DNA of 19,149 nucleotides from Psychrobacter sp. (GCA_029264635.1 JARIAA010000202.1:1-19149), one strand, 5' to 3'; numbered from the stretch's first letter, positions 7,789 through 16,059 are shown. The notes: generated by a model not told the origin, from the letters alone. Made by a program: numbers and translations.

Positions 7789-8478
7789 TTAGTTATTTAA
7801 CCATAGCTTTAAAGGTAAAGCTGGCAAATAAGAGGGTACAGCATCATTATGTGGATGATTTAAGTCAATAATACCGTTAGCAATCAGCAATATCGTCCAC
7901 GGTAGTAGCTGATGTTCACCTTTTTGCACGCGCACTTGTAGGCTAACCGCAGTGTCTTTTGGATTTATCTCTAGCAAAGCTTGGGTCAAGACGGCGCCTG
8001 CATCAAGCTCAGCGGTGACGATATGCAGGCTACAGCCATGATAACGCTCACCTGCCTGAATAACACGTTGATGAGTATCAAGCCCCTTATAAGCAGGCAA
8101 GAGATCAGGATGCAGATTAATCATGGGTGCAGGCATATTGTCAATAAACTCCGCGCTCAGCACCCGCATGAAGCCAGCCAACACAATCAGGTCTGGTTGC
8201 CATGTCGTTAGCTGCGCACTGGCATGGGTCTCAAACGTTTTGATGCCCATACGTTTGCCGCTGGCAACATGTGACAAAACGGCTACTGGAATAGAGGCTT
8301 CTTTAGCACGTGTAACAGCATAAGCATCTTCGCGATTACTAATGACGCCTACTATCTCAATGGGTAGCACACCTGCTTGCATGGCATCTATCAGTACTTG
8401 CAAGTTGCTACCATTACCAGATACCAAGACTGCGATACGTAACGGCTTGTGATTACCTTTCATATGACTGTCTGACAT
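7789..8478 (-). CDS. purN: Phosphoribosylglycinamide formyltransferase
   Basis: PurN transfers a formyl group from 10-formyltetrahydrofolate to GAR, the third step of purine synthesis. The 229-residue protein shows the phosphate-binding loop SGNGSNLQ (residues 20-27) and the catalytic triad Asn121, His123 (NLHPDLLPAYKG) and Asp159. The latter lies in ELDAGAVLTQ, where many PurN proteins have DxGPII. The start ATG (8478-8476) shares one base with the purM stop in a TAATG overlap, so translation is likely coupled. An internal ATG at codon 6 is an alternative start. It is the last gene of the purMN operon. I see no clear terminator immediately after it. Confidence 0.96.
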   Translation of the reverse strand: MSDSHMKGNHKPLRIAVLVSGNGSNLQVLIDAMQAGVLPIEIVGVISNREDAYAVTRAKEASIPVAVLSHVASGKRMGIKTFETHASAQLTTWQPDLIVLAGFMRVLSAEFIDNMPAPMINLHPDLLPAYKGLDTHQRVIQAGERYHGCSLHIVTAELDAGAVLTQALLEINPKDTAVSLQVRVQKGEHQLLPWTILLIANGIIDLNHPHNDAVPSYLPALPLKLWLNN

Positions 8479-9527
8479 TAACGGTACACCACCGCATCAG
8501 CTTCACGGGTAATCATTTCACCGATTTGCCAAGCGGTTTCGCCAGCAGTATTCAATGTTTTGATTGCGATAGCCGCTTTATCTTTAGGGACAACGATGAC
8601 AAAACCGACACCGCAGTTAAAGGTGCAGTACATCTCATTTTGTTCAATATTGCCCTCAGTTTGTAGCCAAGTGAATAGCTCTGAAAACTGCCAGCTACTT
8701 GTGTCAATGCTTGCCGCTAGATTATCAGGCAAGACACGCGGTAGATTGTCCGTTAAACCACCACCTGTGATATGTGACATCGCATGTAAGGCTGAGCTAC
8801 CCAGAGTATCTTGTAGCGCTTTGATGGCTTTGACATAAATACGTGTCGGTGCCATCAGCGCGTCTTGAATAGGTTGCCCGTCTAGCTGTGCCTCACTTTT
8901 AGTAACATCGACACCGCTGACCTCGATGACTTTACGTACTAATGAATAGCCATTAGAGTGCGCGCCGCTCGAAGCAAGCGCAATCAACACATCACCTTCT
9001 GCGACGTTTTCACCAGTGATGACTTCCGCTTCTTCAACCACACCAACGCAAAAACCTGCTAGGTCATAATCATCATCTTGATACATACCTGGCATCTCAG
9101 CGGTTTCGCCACCGATAAGCGCGCAATTTGCCAATTTACAGCCCTCGCCAATACCAGTGACTACAGTCGCCGCCACGTCGACGTCAAGCTTACCCGTTGC
9201 GTAATAATCTAAAAAGAATAATGGCTCGGCCCCGCAAACCAATAAATCATTGACGCACATTGCCACCAAATCAATGCCGATTGTGTCATGACGATTCAGC
9301 TGTAGAGCCAGTTTAAGCTTGGTACCTACGCCATCAGTACCAGAGACTAGTAGCGGGGAGGTATAACCTGTCGGAATACGACAGAGCGCACCAAAACCGC
9401 CAAGGCCACCTACAACCTCAGGACGAGTCGTGGCTTTTGCTACGGATTTGATTCGCTGTACCAACGCATCGCCTGCATCAATATCAACGCCGGCATCTTT
9501 GTAGCTTAAAGAAGGCTTGTCACTCAT
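8478..9527 (-). CDS. purM: Phosphoribosylformylglycinamidine cyclo-ligase (AIR synthetase)
   Basis: PurM closes the imidazole ring: FGAM plus ATP gives AIR, the fifth step of purine synthesis, in the cytoplasm. The 349-residue length matches the family (345 in E. coli). Visible hallmarks are the N-terminal SYKDAGVDIDAGD, the glycine-rich GGLGGFGAL, the ATP-site segment SGTDGVGTKLKLA, GGETAEMPGMY and HITGGGLTDNLPRVLP. The start has a modest GTGAG upstream. It forms a two-gene operon with purN through a one-base overlap. A probable promoter lies about 105 bases upstream on the same strand. Confidence 0.97.
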   Translation of the reverse strand: MSDKPSLSYKDAGVDIDAGDALVQRIKSVAKATTRPEVVGGLGGFGALCRIPTGYTSPLLVSGTDGVGTKLKLALQLNRHDTIGIDLVAMCVNDLLVCGAEPLFFLDYYATGKLDVDVAATVVTGIGEGCKLANCALIGGETAEMPGMYQDDDYDLAGFCVGVVEEAEVITGENVAEGDVLIALASSGAHSNGYSLVRKVIEVSGVDVTKSEAQLDGQPIQDALMAPTRIYVKAIKALQDTLGSSALHAMSHITGGGLTDNLPRVLPDNLAASIDTSSWQFSELFTWLQTEGNIEQNEMYCTFNCGVGFVIVVPKDKAAIAIKTLNTAGETAWQIGEMITREADAVVYR

Positions 9528-9900
9528 AGTCGTCTCACAGTTGGGGATAGATAATTGGAATTAGTCATTGAAGTTGTTCGATAAAACGGACCATTGCCGT
9601 CAGCATTACGAATTTGGATGTAATGCGCGCATTATACCCAAAAATAGGCCGCACCCGCAAAGCAACTTGCCAATATTTGACTAAGAGTAGAACAATATTA
9701 AATGTAATAGTAAATAAGAAGTCAAGACACAAAAAATGACTGCTTTTTTGTTGTACTCTGCGATAATAAAGCAACAAAGTCGTTGTGAAAAATTACTGTA
9801 CTAATGATTACTTTTATATAAAAATCATCACTGAAAAATCGCCTGATACTAGGTATAAACCTCATCATTCAAACTCAGTTTAATCGTAGGATTGTCCTTA
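9528..9900. promoter_or_regulatory. Divergent region between purM and the permease gene
   Basis: No gene is supported in these 373 bases. On the minus strand a perfect -10 hexamer TATAAT (9636-9631) has TTGCGG upstream at an 18-base spacer, and GCGCGC follows it directly. This is a good purM promoter with a start near 9624 and a leader of about 97 bases. No PurR-type operator is evident. For the rightward permease gene only the AGG at 9888-9890 before the ATG at 9901 is clear; I cannot place its promoter. Confidence 0.6.
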
Positions 9901-11010
9901 ATGATAAACCAACCGATAGATCCTTTTTTTCGGCGCTTATTTATTGTCGTTGTTATTGCTATAGTCCTATTTTTACTGTATTTAATGATGCCAGTGATTA
10001 TACCGTTCGTAGTTGCTTTTGTGCTGGCCTACTTACTCAATCCATTGGTCAAAAAACTATCAAAATACGTCAAACGCTGGATTGCCATTATCATTGTCTA
10101 TTCAACGCTTACGCTGAGTATGGTTTTGCTGCTTTGGTGGATTGTGCCGACGTTATGGCATCAATTGCAAGCGGCTTGGGAGTATCTACCCAAAATCTTG
10201 AGATGGTACGATGAAGTCGTACGTGAATGGTTTGTCATTAATACTCGCATTCGTCTGCCACAATTAGAAGCAAAAGGATTGTCTGAGACGCTCGTAGACT
10301 ATATGCAAACGCATTATAGATTTTCAGATGCCAGTACATGGATGAGTCAAATACTAGCCTCTAGTATGAATTTTATCAATAATGCTGGGCTGATTGTATT
10401 AGTACCTATTTTGACATTTTATTTCTTATTTAACTGGGATAAACGTCTACTTACTTGGAAGATGGCTATCCCTACTGCCTATAAAAAAACCGTCGTTAAC
10501 ATTGCTCAAGAGTGTGACTATGCACTGATGGCTTTTATTAAAGGTCAGCTACTGGTGATGGTATTATTAGGCATTATTTATGCCGTTCAATTACAGCTCA
10601 TCGGGCTTGAGCTTGGTTTGATTATTGGCATGGGCGCAGGTATCGCAAGTTTTGTGCCTTATTTGGGCTTTGGCCTTGGTTTTATAGCAGCCATTATCGC
10701 CTGTTTATTTCAATTTGGTCTTGATTGGACGTACCTCTCCTTGATAGTAGGCGCATTTTTGGTCGGGCAGGCAGCTGAAGGGTATGTATTACAGCCATTA
10801 TTACTAGGTGATAGAATTGGACTTTCACCGTTGTGGGTTATTTTTTCTGTATTGGCAGGGGCAAGTTTGTTGGGCTTCGTCGGTATGCTAATTGCACTGC
10901 CTGTGTCCGCCGTACTGAATGTCCTATTTCGTCACTTATATGATTATTATCGATCTACAGACTTTTACAAAGGTCATAAACAATTGGGCTTGTTTGAAAA
11001 AAATGACTGA
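9901..11010 (+). CDS. PerM-like AI-2E family transporter (inner membrane permease)
   Basis: This 369-residue protein is strongly hydrophobic, with the family layout. Two N-terminal helices (about residues 13-47) are followed by a third (61-82) and a hydrophilic stretch of about 70 residues. Then come a helix near 155-180 and a C-terminal block of four or more helices (about 205-345). The LLLGDRIGLSPLWVIF segment is a family hallmark. E. coli relatives are PerM (353 residues) and the autoinducer-2 exporter TqsA; other members are Na+/H+ antiporters, so the substrate is unknown. The frame opens at a TTG (9892), but the ATG at 9901 is correctly spaced from AGG at 9888-9890 and is preferred. The purMN-permease-hda neighbourhood recurs in gammaproteobacteria. 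Confidence 0.9.
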   Translation: MINQPIDPFFRRLFIVVVIAIVLFLLYLMMPVIIPFVVAFVLAYLLNPLVKKLSKYVKRWIAIIIVYSTLTLSMVLLLWWIVPTLWHQLQAAWEYLPKILRWYDEVVREWFVINTRIRLPQLEAKGLSETLVDYMQTHYRFSDASTWMSQILASSMNFINNAGLIVLVPILTFYFLFNWDKRLLTWKMAIPTAYKKTVVNIAQECDYALMAFIKGQLLVMVLLGIIYAVQLQLIGLELGLIIGMGAGIASFVPYLGFGLGFIAAIIACLFQFGLDWTYLSLIVGAFLVGQAAEGYVLQPLLLGDRIGLSPLWVIFSVLAGASLLGFVGMLIALPVSAVLNVLFRHLYDYYRSTDFYKGHKQLGLFEKND

Positions 11011-11340
11011 TATTCTAGTCATGGAGTATAGATAAGATAGTCCATGACTACTAAATATGAAGCAGAAACATAGCCATTGACAAGCCTTAATCAGTAAAAG
11101 ACTTGTCAGTCATTTTACAAATATGTTATATATAGGCGCAGCATTAATGATAATTGCTGTTATCACGCTGGTTTTAAGAAAGCATCTGCTCTTCACAAAA
11201 CTGTTTGCTAATTTAACTAGCTTAAAGATGGCCGTACGTCATCATTACCAGTCTATACTAGGTAATGTTATATATCTTAGAAAAACATTTATCGCTTTGC
11301 CCTCAGTTTTATGGTGCTAAGCAAACCGAGTTGATGATTT
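11011..11340 (+). promoter_or_regulatory. Structured gap with probable hda promoter and long leader
   Basis: No well-supported gene lies here. A perfect 10-bp inverted repeat (TAGTCATGGA at 11016-11025, TCCATGACTA at 11041-11050) follows the permease gene but has no T run. A second, 7-bp repeat (TGACAAG at 11078-11084, CTTGTCA at 11102-11108) ends in a promoter-like pair: TTGTCA at 11103-11108 and TATATA at 11127-11132 (18-base spacer). A start near 11139 would give hda an untranslated leader of about 200 bases. The hda ATG has only a poor Shine-Dalgarno (GAG at 11328-11330). Confidence 0.45.
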
Positions 11341-12144
11341 ATGGCAGAAGCACAGCTAAGTCTCAATCTAGACATTAAACATGATGCAAGTCTCAGCGAC
11401 TTTGCTGGTCCTGGTTGGATGTCGATTATTGATGCAGTGCGGCAGCTACATGTCGGCCTGATTGGGCAGCTGTACCTATTTGGTAGCCCCGCCACTGGTA
11501 AGTCTCACTTGTTATCTGCTATTTGCGAGTCGTTCATTGAGATGGATAAGTCAGCAATTTGTTTGTCACTAAATGAGCTCATTCATACTGATGTAAATGT
11601 ACTTTCTTCTTTAGAGAATTTTGATCTGATTGCTATTGATGATTTAGAAGTGCTTGAGCAAAGCAGTCAATGGCAAGAGGCGTTGTTTCATCTGATCAAT
11701 CGTAGCCGTGAAGGGCAGCGCCAGTTACTATTTGCGGCCAATAAACCGGCCAATGGCTTGCCATTTCAATTGACAGATTTACTGACTCGTTTGGCACAGG
11801 CGCCTACGTTTAAAGTACCAAACGGCCATGATTTAGCAGACCGTCAGGCATTGCTACAGTCTATTTTACGCAGGCGCGGTTGGCAGTTTGATGAACGTAT
11901 CATTGATCATCTGCTAACTGAAGGTCCACATCGTATCGGAGCCATGATGGAGGTATTGAACTATATCCAGCCGATGTTCTCTAATCTTGGACGTAGTAAT
12001 ATCTCTAAAGCTGTCATCAGTGATGCACTACGGACTATCGATGAGCAGACGCTTGCCGCGGAGCTTGCCGATATTGCACAAGAAAGCCAAGACGAGCATG
12101 AGTTAGCAGACTATGACAATCATACCATTCCGTTGGACTTTTAG
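11341..12144 (+). CDS. hda: DnaA regulatory inactivator Hda
   Basis: Hda is a DnaA-like AAA+ protein that binds the replication sliding clamp and stimulates ATP hydrolysis by DnaA, preventing re-initiation. The N-terminal QLSLNL (residues 5-10) is the clamp-binding motif. A full Walker A, GSPATGKSHL, follows near residues 49-58; E. coli Hda has a degenerate GAGRSHL here. Walker B is LIAIDDLE, and LLTRLAQAP supplies the probable arginine finger. The product has 267 residues against 233 in E. coli. The excess is mostly a C-terminal acidic tail of about 30 residues ending IPLDF. Only the ATG at 11341 is possible, because an in-frame TGA lies two codons upstream (11335-11337). The downstream DUF2057 gene has its own ribosome site. 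Confidence 0.92.
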   Translation: MAEAQLSLNLDIKHDASLSDFAGPGWMSIIDAVRQLHVGLIGQLYLFGSPATGKSHLLSAICESFIEMDKSAICLSLNELIHTDVNVLSSLENFDLIAIDDLEVLEQSSQWQEALFHLINRSREGQRQLLFAANKPANGLPFQLTDLLTRLAQAPTFKVPNGHDLADRQALLQSILRRRGWQFDERIIDHLLTEGPHRIGAMMEVLNYIQPMFSNLGRSNISKAVISDALRTIDEQTLAAELADIAQESQDEHELADYDNHTIPLDF

Positions 12145-12234
12145 ACGCGGTCATCTAGTTTATTGAGTATCAGTAATACAAGGCTGTACCCTGTAATTTT
12201 TTCGCCAAATTTTCTACTATAGATAGGATATCTT

Positions 12235-12930
12235 ATGAAACTTTCTGCTTCTTTGCTCAAAAAACTGACTATTAGCACACTATTTGTGAGCGTAGGGTCA
12301 GCTTCTATGCTTTCACAGGCAGCAGTGACATTACTCGTTGATGACCATATCAAAGTCACTGCGATTAATGGTCAAGAACTTAAACAAAGTATCTTTCAGC
12401 CTTTGAGTAAGGAGTTTACTTTACAGCCTGGTAAACATGTCATTACTGCTAAATATGATCGTTTATATAATTTGAACCATAACGATCACGATTATTTGCG
12501 TTCAGGAAATATCAGTGTGGCGGCTGAACTAGCAGACAATCAAACCTATCGTTTGACCATGCCTAACCAGCCAGAAGAATACAAGGCTGCCAAAGAATAT
12601 GCTGAACGTCCAACTTTAGCCGTACAACAGGGTAATACGATCGTTGCAAGTCAACAAAGTATGGGCGGTAACGACGGTGGTATATTTTCAGGGTTGAGTA
12701 AAGCGCTAGGGGGGGTGTTTAACGGCAGCGGTGATGCAGCATTACAAAACCAGAATACGATTGCAGCATTAGGACAGCCAACAACGCAGCAGACTATAAC
12801 CACGCAAACGAACTCTGCTGCAATAAATGCCACTCCTCAGTCTGCAGATAACCTTGATAACTTTATGCAAATTTGGCTCAATGCAACACCAGCTGAGCGT
12901 GAAAAAATGCGCCAATGGATGCAAAAATAA
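12235..12930 (+). CDS. Secreted DUF2057-like protein
   Basis: This 231-residue protein has a signal peptide: a basic start (MKLSASLLKK), a hydrophobic core, and a likely cleavage after SMLSQA near residue 29. It is therefore probably periplasmic. The N-terminal mature half (AVTLLVDDHIKVTAINGQ..., KEFTLQPGKHVITAKYDRLY) resembles DUF2057, the family of E. coli YccT/CsgI, which inhibits curli assembly. The match is by pattern only. The middle is a low-complexity Gly/Asn/Gln/Thr-rich linker (about residues 140-200). The C-terminus is a short charged helix (FMQIWLNATPAEREKMRQWMQ) resembling a coiled-coil or partner-binding tail. AGGATAT before the ATG is a good ribosome site. It lies 90 bases after hda and ends at a strong terminator. 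Confidence 0.75.
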   Translation: MKLSASLLKKLTISTLFVSVGSASMLSQAAVTLLVDDHIKVTAINGQELKQSIFQPLSKEFTLQPGKHVITAKYDRLYNLNHNDHDYLRSGNISVAAELADNQTYRLTMPNQPEEYKAAKEYAERPTLAVQQGNTIVASQQSMGGNDGGIFSGLSKALGGVFNGSGDAALQNQNTIAALGQPTTQQTITTQTNSAAINATPQSADNLDNFMQIWLNATPAEREKMRQWMQK

Positions 12931-12946
12931 GCAAAACAATGACCGT

Positions 12947-12980
12947 AAAAAAGCACCTACATATTAGGTGCTTTTTTATT
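12947..12980. terminator. Bidirectional terminator between the DUF2057 gene and dps
   Basis: A perfect 13-bp stem (12947-12959 with 12965-12977, core AGCACCTA/TAGGTGCT) encloses a 5-base loop. It has an A run on the left and a T run on the right, so it can act in both directions. It serves the rightward DUF2057 gene and, 50 bases from its stop, leftward dps. Confidence 0.93.
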
Positions 12981-13029
12981 ATTTAGCAGTTGTTCGCTAA
13001 CAAATTTCTATTATATGACTGACAAATTA

Positions 13030-13518
13030 TTATTTAGCCAAAAAAGCATTATACATCCAAATCAGCTTTTCTTGCTGTTGCACGTATTCATCTACTAAAT
13101 CAGCAGTACCTTGGTCTTCTGCGGTTTCTGCTACTGCTGAAACTTCACGTTGCTCCTCGATAAGTGCTTGAAGGCCAGTGACTACGCCTCTCACGCACGC
13201 ATTACCTTCTTTGACGTTTTTGTCCTCTTGAATGCTCGTATGCTGGGTAAAGTCGCTATAAGCATGCATCGGCGTGCCACCTAATGTCAAAATACGCTCA
13301 GCAATTTCATCAATCTCTACTTGCAGATTGGTATATAGCTCTTCGAACTGCGGGTGCAAAGTAAAGAAGTGCTCACCTTTAACGTTCCAATGATAGCCGC
13401 GCACGTTGATATAAAACATGTGATAGCTCGATAATAGACGATTTAGCTTAGCGATAACTTCGCTCATATCTGCTTTTTCTAGACCGATTTGGTTAGTTGC
13501 ATTATTAGTATTACTCAT
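13030..13518 (-). CDS. dps: Dps family ferroxidase / DNA-protecting ferritin-like protein
   Basis: Dps forms a hollow 12-subunit shell that oxidises and stores iron using hydrogen peroxide and can coat DNA in stress. The 162-residue length is typical. The inter-subunit ferroxidase ligands are visible: His43 in GYHWNVKG, His55 and Glu59 in LHPQFEELY, and Asp70 and Glu74 in EIDEIAERI, followed by LGGTP. The N-terminal tail is only weakly basic (one Lys in the first 20 residues). DNA binding through the tail, as in E. coli Dps, is thus less certain than iron storage. AAGGA with good spacing precedes the ATG at 13518. It is a single gene with an upstream region containing a widely spaced inverted repeat, and it ends at the bidirectional terminator. 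Confidence 0.95.
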   Translation of the reverse strand: MSNTNNATNQIGLEKADMSEVIAKLNRLLSSYHMFYINVRGYHWNVKGEHFFTLHPQFEELYTNLQVEIDEIAERILTLGGTPMHAYSDFTQHTSIQEDKNVKEGNACVRGVVTGLQALIEEQREVSAVAETAEDQGTADLVDEYVQQQEKLIWMYNAFLAK

Positions 13519-13821
13519 AATATTATCCTTATAGTGTGAGTGTTCATTTAATAGAGTAAGAGTGTATCAAGTCGTATGCGCTGTTGCTATGCTTATTAAT
13601 ATATTGGAGCCTGTCAGCCTTACATAGTAACAATGCAGAGACATTCGCTTAAACATATCTACTGATATCAGCGTTAATATCTTTTCAGCTCTGATGTTTA
13701 TTAGCATAGCAAATCCTTATCAATAAGTTAAGTTCAATAAATATAATAATACGATTTATTTTATAAAACTATAATGAGACTTTTTATTTAGTTCATAGTT
13801 GATAAAAATGTTGCTCAATGG
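13519..13821 (-). promoter_or_regulatory. Upstream region of dps
   Basis: No gene is supported in these 303 bases. An exact 10-bp inverted repeat, TTGCTATGCT at 13584-13593 and AGCATAGCAA at 13703-13712, is spaced by 109 bases. On the minus strand the distal copy runs into an extended -10-like TGCTAATAA, with a weak TTATTG 17 bases upstream. This is a possible but unproven distal dps promoter with a leader near 180 bases. I could not recognise an OxyR, Fur or IHF site with confidence. Confidence 0.35.
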
Positions 13822-14481
13822 TTAAACGGGCGCTTTTAGGTTCTCAGGATTCAAACCGCGGATCGGTACAACCTCTTGTAAATGCTGACGTACTGTATCA
13901 ATGGGGAATTTCTGTGCTTGCAAACGTTTGGGCACAATTTGGCTACCTTGTTGTCCTTTCATCTCAAACATCATAAAAATATAATCATCAGTCTCATCCC
14001 AGCTTTTAATAGCAGTCCATGGAATCACCGCTTGCTGGGTCGTCGCAGCTCGCATTTGCATGCCGCGCATTTTATTATTATTCATTAAATCTGGTTGATT
14101 AGAGGGTATGGCCATGACTAAACCGTGTTTTTGTACACCCAGCTTCATCTGACGCATCTCATCGGGCATCTCTTGTTCAGCCACTTGTTTGTCGAACTGC
14201 TGTTTAACATACCACTTAAAGCCTAGCGTACGAACCAATAAATAAACCACGACCAAGACCAGCATGATCCAAAAAATAATAGTGGAGTAGCCTGTCACAA
14301 AGATGAGCCCTGCAACCGCCAGTATCACGACTATCGCCATAATAATCCATTCTTTCATTTTGATGCTTTTTAGACCAAAAGAGGGGCTGGCACTGGCAAA
14401 CAGTTCATACTGTGCTTGATGGAATTCCGCCTCGGTCAAGTTTAAGGCGACAGGTTGTAGCGTATAGGGATACAGGGCCAT
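13822..14481 (-). CDS. YcxB-like membrane protein, function unknown
   Basis: This 219-residue protein has a cytoplasmic N-terminal part (about 40 residues, TLTEAEF-type opening), two adjacent transmembrane helices (about residues 44-64 and 66-86), and a C-terminal soluble domain. The latter has the pattern of YcxB-like proteins: VIPWTAIKSWDETDDYIFMMFEM followed by IVPKRLQ, as in their conserved W..I....E..D.i.l....... .iPKR stretch. The role of the family is not known. The start ATG (14481-14479) has only a weak GAGAAA upstream, and no better start is visible. It is a single gene divergent from serS. It precedes dps in the same direction but with a 300-base gap, so co-transcription is unlikely. 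Confidence 0.75.
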   Translation of the reverse strand: MALYPYTLQPVALNLTEAEFHQAQYELFASASPSFGLKSIKMKEWIIMAIVVILAVAGLIFVTGYSTIIFWIMLVLVVVYLLVRTLGFKWYVKQQFDKQVAEQEMPDEMRQMKLGVQKHGLVMAIPSNQPDLMNNNKMRGMQMRAATTQQAVIPWTAIKSWDETDDYIFMMFEMKGQQGSQIVPKRLQAQKFPIDTVRQHLQEVVPIRGLNPENLKAPV

Positions 14482-14662
14482 AAAGGTTTCTCAAATACTT
14501 ATAGTAAAAGCGGTGGGTGAAAAGCGCCGAAGTATGGCTTTGATGCTGTACTTGGCTAGAAGCATAATAAAGATATGCGCTTATCTTAACGAAAACTGCT
14601 CTTAAAAGAAACAAATAAGCTCGGTAGTAGTACGATCGTCTGTTAATCTGTGCCTGAAAACG

Positions 14663-14691
14663 TGGTCAAATCTGTCTAGTCTTGGTATCAT
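14663..14691 (+). promoter_or_regulatory. Probable serS promoter
   Basis: TGGTCA (14663-14668) and TATCAT (14686-14691) are separated by exactly 17 bases. The -10 is preceded by TGG, an extended -10 element. The predicted start is near 14698, giving a leader of about 55 bases before serS. AGG at 14742-14744 is the ribosome site. Confidence 0.6.
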
Positions 14692-14752
14692 AGCAGCCAT
14701 TTAATTTTGAATGTTTTTACCCTTTTTACTCTTAGCGCTATAGGCAACTACT

Positions 14753-16039
14753 ATGATTGATCCAAAACTCTTACGCGGCGATTTAAGCGATTTACAACAG
14801 CAGCTGGCTACCCGTGGCTATACGCTTGATATGAAGTTTTGGCAAACCATTGAAAACGAACGTAAATCGCTGCAAGTTAAGACAGAAGATCTGCAGTCGC
14901 GCCGTAATGCAGGTGCCAAGCAAGTGGGCGCGCTGAAAAAATCAGGTGAAAATGCCAGCGAGCTGTTGGCCCAGATGCAAAGTGTCAGCGGTGAGATTAA
15001 GACGGCAGAAGACGAGCTGCGTCGCTTGCAAGAGCGTATCAACCAAGCAGCGCTGCAAATCCCCAACATTCCAGCAGCAGATGTGCCAGTTGGCACTTCA
15101 GAAGAGGACAACGTCGAGGTGCGCGCATGGGGCACGCCGCGTGAGTTTGATTTTGAGATTCAAGATCACACTTATATCGGTGAGACGCTAGGTATGCTGG
15201 ACTTTGAGGCGGCAGCGAAGATTACAGGTAGCCGCTTTAGTGTGCTCAAAGGACAACTGGCGCAAATGCATCGTGCTTTGATCCAATTTATGCTCAATAC
15301 TCATACTGGTAAGTACGGTTATACTGAAACTTATGTGCCTTATATTGCCAATTCAGAGAGCTTAACAGGAACAGGGCAGCTGCCAAAGTTTGAAGATGAT
15401 TTGTTTAAACTCACCAATCATACCAACAACGACAGTACAGATTTTTACCTAATTCCGACTGCTGAGGTGCCGATGACCAATTTGGTACGCGGCGAGCGTC
15501 TAGATAGTAAAGAGTTGCCACTAAAATTCACGGCGCATACGCCCTGTTTTCGTAGTGAAGCGGGCTCGCATGGCCGTGATACCCGTGGTCTTATCCGTCA
15601 GCATCAGTTTGAAAAGGTGGAGATGGTCAATATTGCGACGTCCGAGCAATCTGATGAATTGTTAGAGGCGATGACAGGACAAGCCGAATATATTTTACAG
15701 CAGCTTAACTTGCCATATCGGGTTATGAAGCTGTGTACAGGTGATATGGGCTTTGCCGCGCAAAAAACTTACGACATCGAAGTCTGGTTACCGAGCCAAG
15801 AGACGTACCGCGAAATCTCTAGCTGCTCAAACTGCGGTGATTTTCAAGCCCGCCGTATGGGCACGCGTGTCAAAGACGGTAAGCAGACGAGTCTTGCGCA
15901 TACGCTTAACGGCTCAGGATTGGCCGTTGGTCGTACCTTGCTCGCGGTAATGGAAAATCATCAAAACGCTGATGGTAGTATTACTATTCCTGAGGTGCTG
16001 CGTCCGTTTATGGGCGGTGCTGAGACGATTCTAGCTTGA
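14753..16039 (+). CDS. serS: Seryl-tRNA synthetase
   Basis: SerRS charges tRNA-Ser, and tRNA-Sec where present, with serine. The 428-residue length is normal (430 in E. coli). The N-terminal part, about residues 1-105, is the long antiparallel coiled-coil arm that recognises the tRNA variable loop; it is rich in Lys, Glu, Gln and Leu heptads. The class II catalytic domain follows. Motif 2 is FRSEAGSHGRDTRGLIRQHQFEKVEM (Arg267), with TAEVP serine-site residues before it and SSCSNCGDFQARR after it. Motif 3 is LAVGRTLLAVMEN (Arg394). It stands alone, with its own promoter and a hairpin downstream. Confidence 0.98.
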   Translation: MIDPKLLRGDLSDLQQQLATRGYTLDMKFWQTIENERKSLQVKTEDLQSRRNAGAKQVGALKKSGENASELLAQMQSVSGEIKTAEDELRRLQERINQAALQIPNIPAADVPVGTSEEDNVEVRAWGTPREFDFEIQDHTYIGETLGMLDFEAAAKITGSRFSVLKGQLAQMHRALIQFMLNTHTGKYGYTETYVPYIANSESLTGTGQLPKFEDDLFKLTNHTNNDSTDFYLIPTAEVPMTNLVRGERLDSKELPLKFTAHTPCFRSEAGSHGRDTRGLIRQHQFEKVEMVNIATSEQSDELLEAMTGQAEYILQQLNLPYRVMKLCTGDMGFAAQKTYDIEVWLPSQETYREISSCSNCGDFQARRMGTRVKDGKQTSLAHTLNGSGLAVGRTLLAVMENHQNADGSITIPEVLRPFMGGAETILA

Positions 16040-16059
16040 TAAATATTTTATCTATAACG

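Noticed and set aside
9565..9777. 70-codon leftward frame upstream of purM
   Set aside because: It covers the probable purM promoter and has no ribosome site or protein-like pattern.
11123..11320. 65-codon open frame with a hydrophobic N-terminus between the permease gene and hda
   Set aside because: There is no Shine-Dalgarno before its ATG, the ATG lies within the spacer of the probable hda promoter, and the second half does not look like protein. A membrane peptide cannot be fully excluded.
14818..15135. 105-codon frame on the minus strand
   Set aside because: It is antisense to the serS coiled-coil region, and its Ser/Cys-rich composition is that of a shadow frame.
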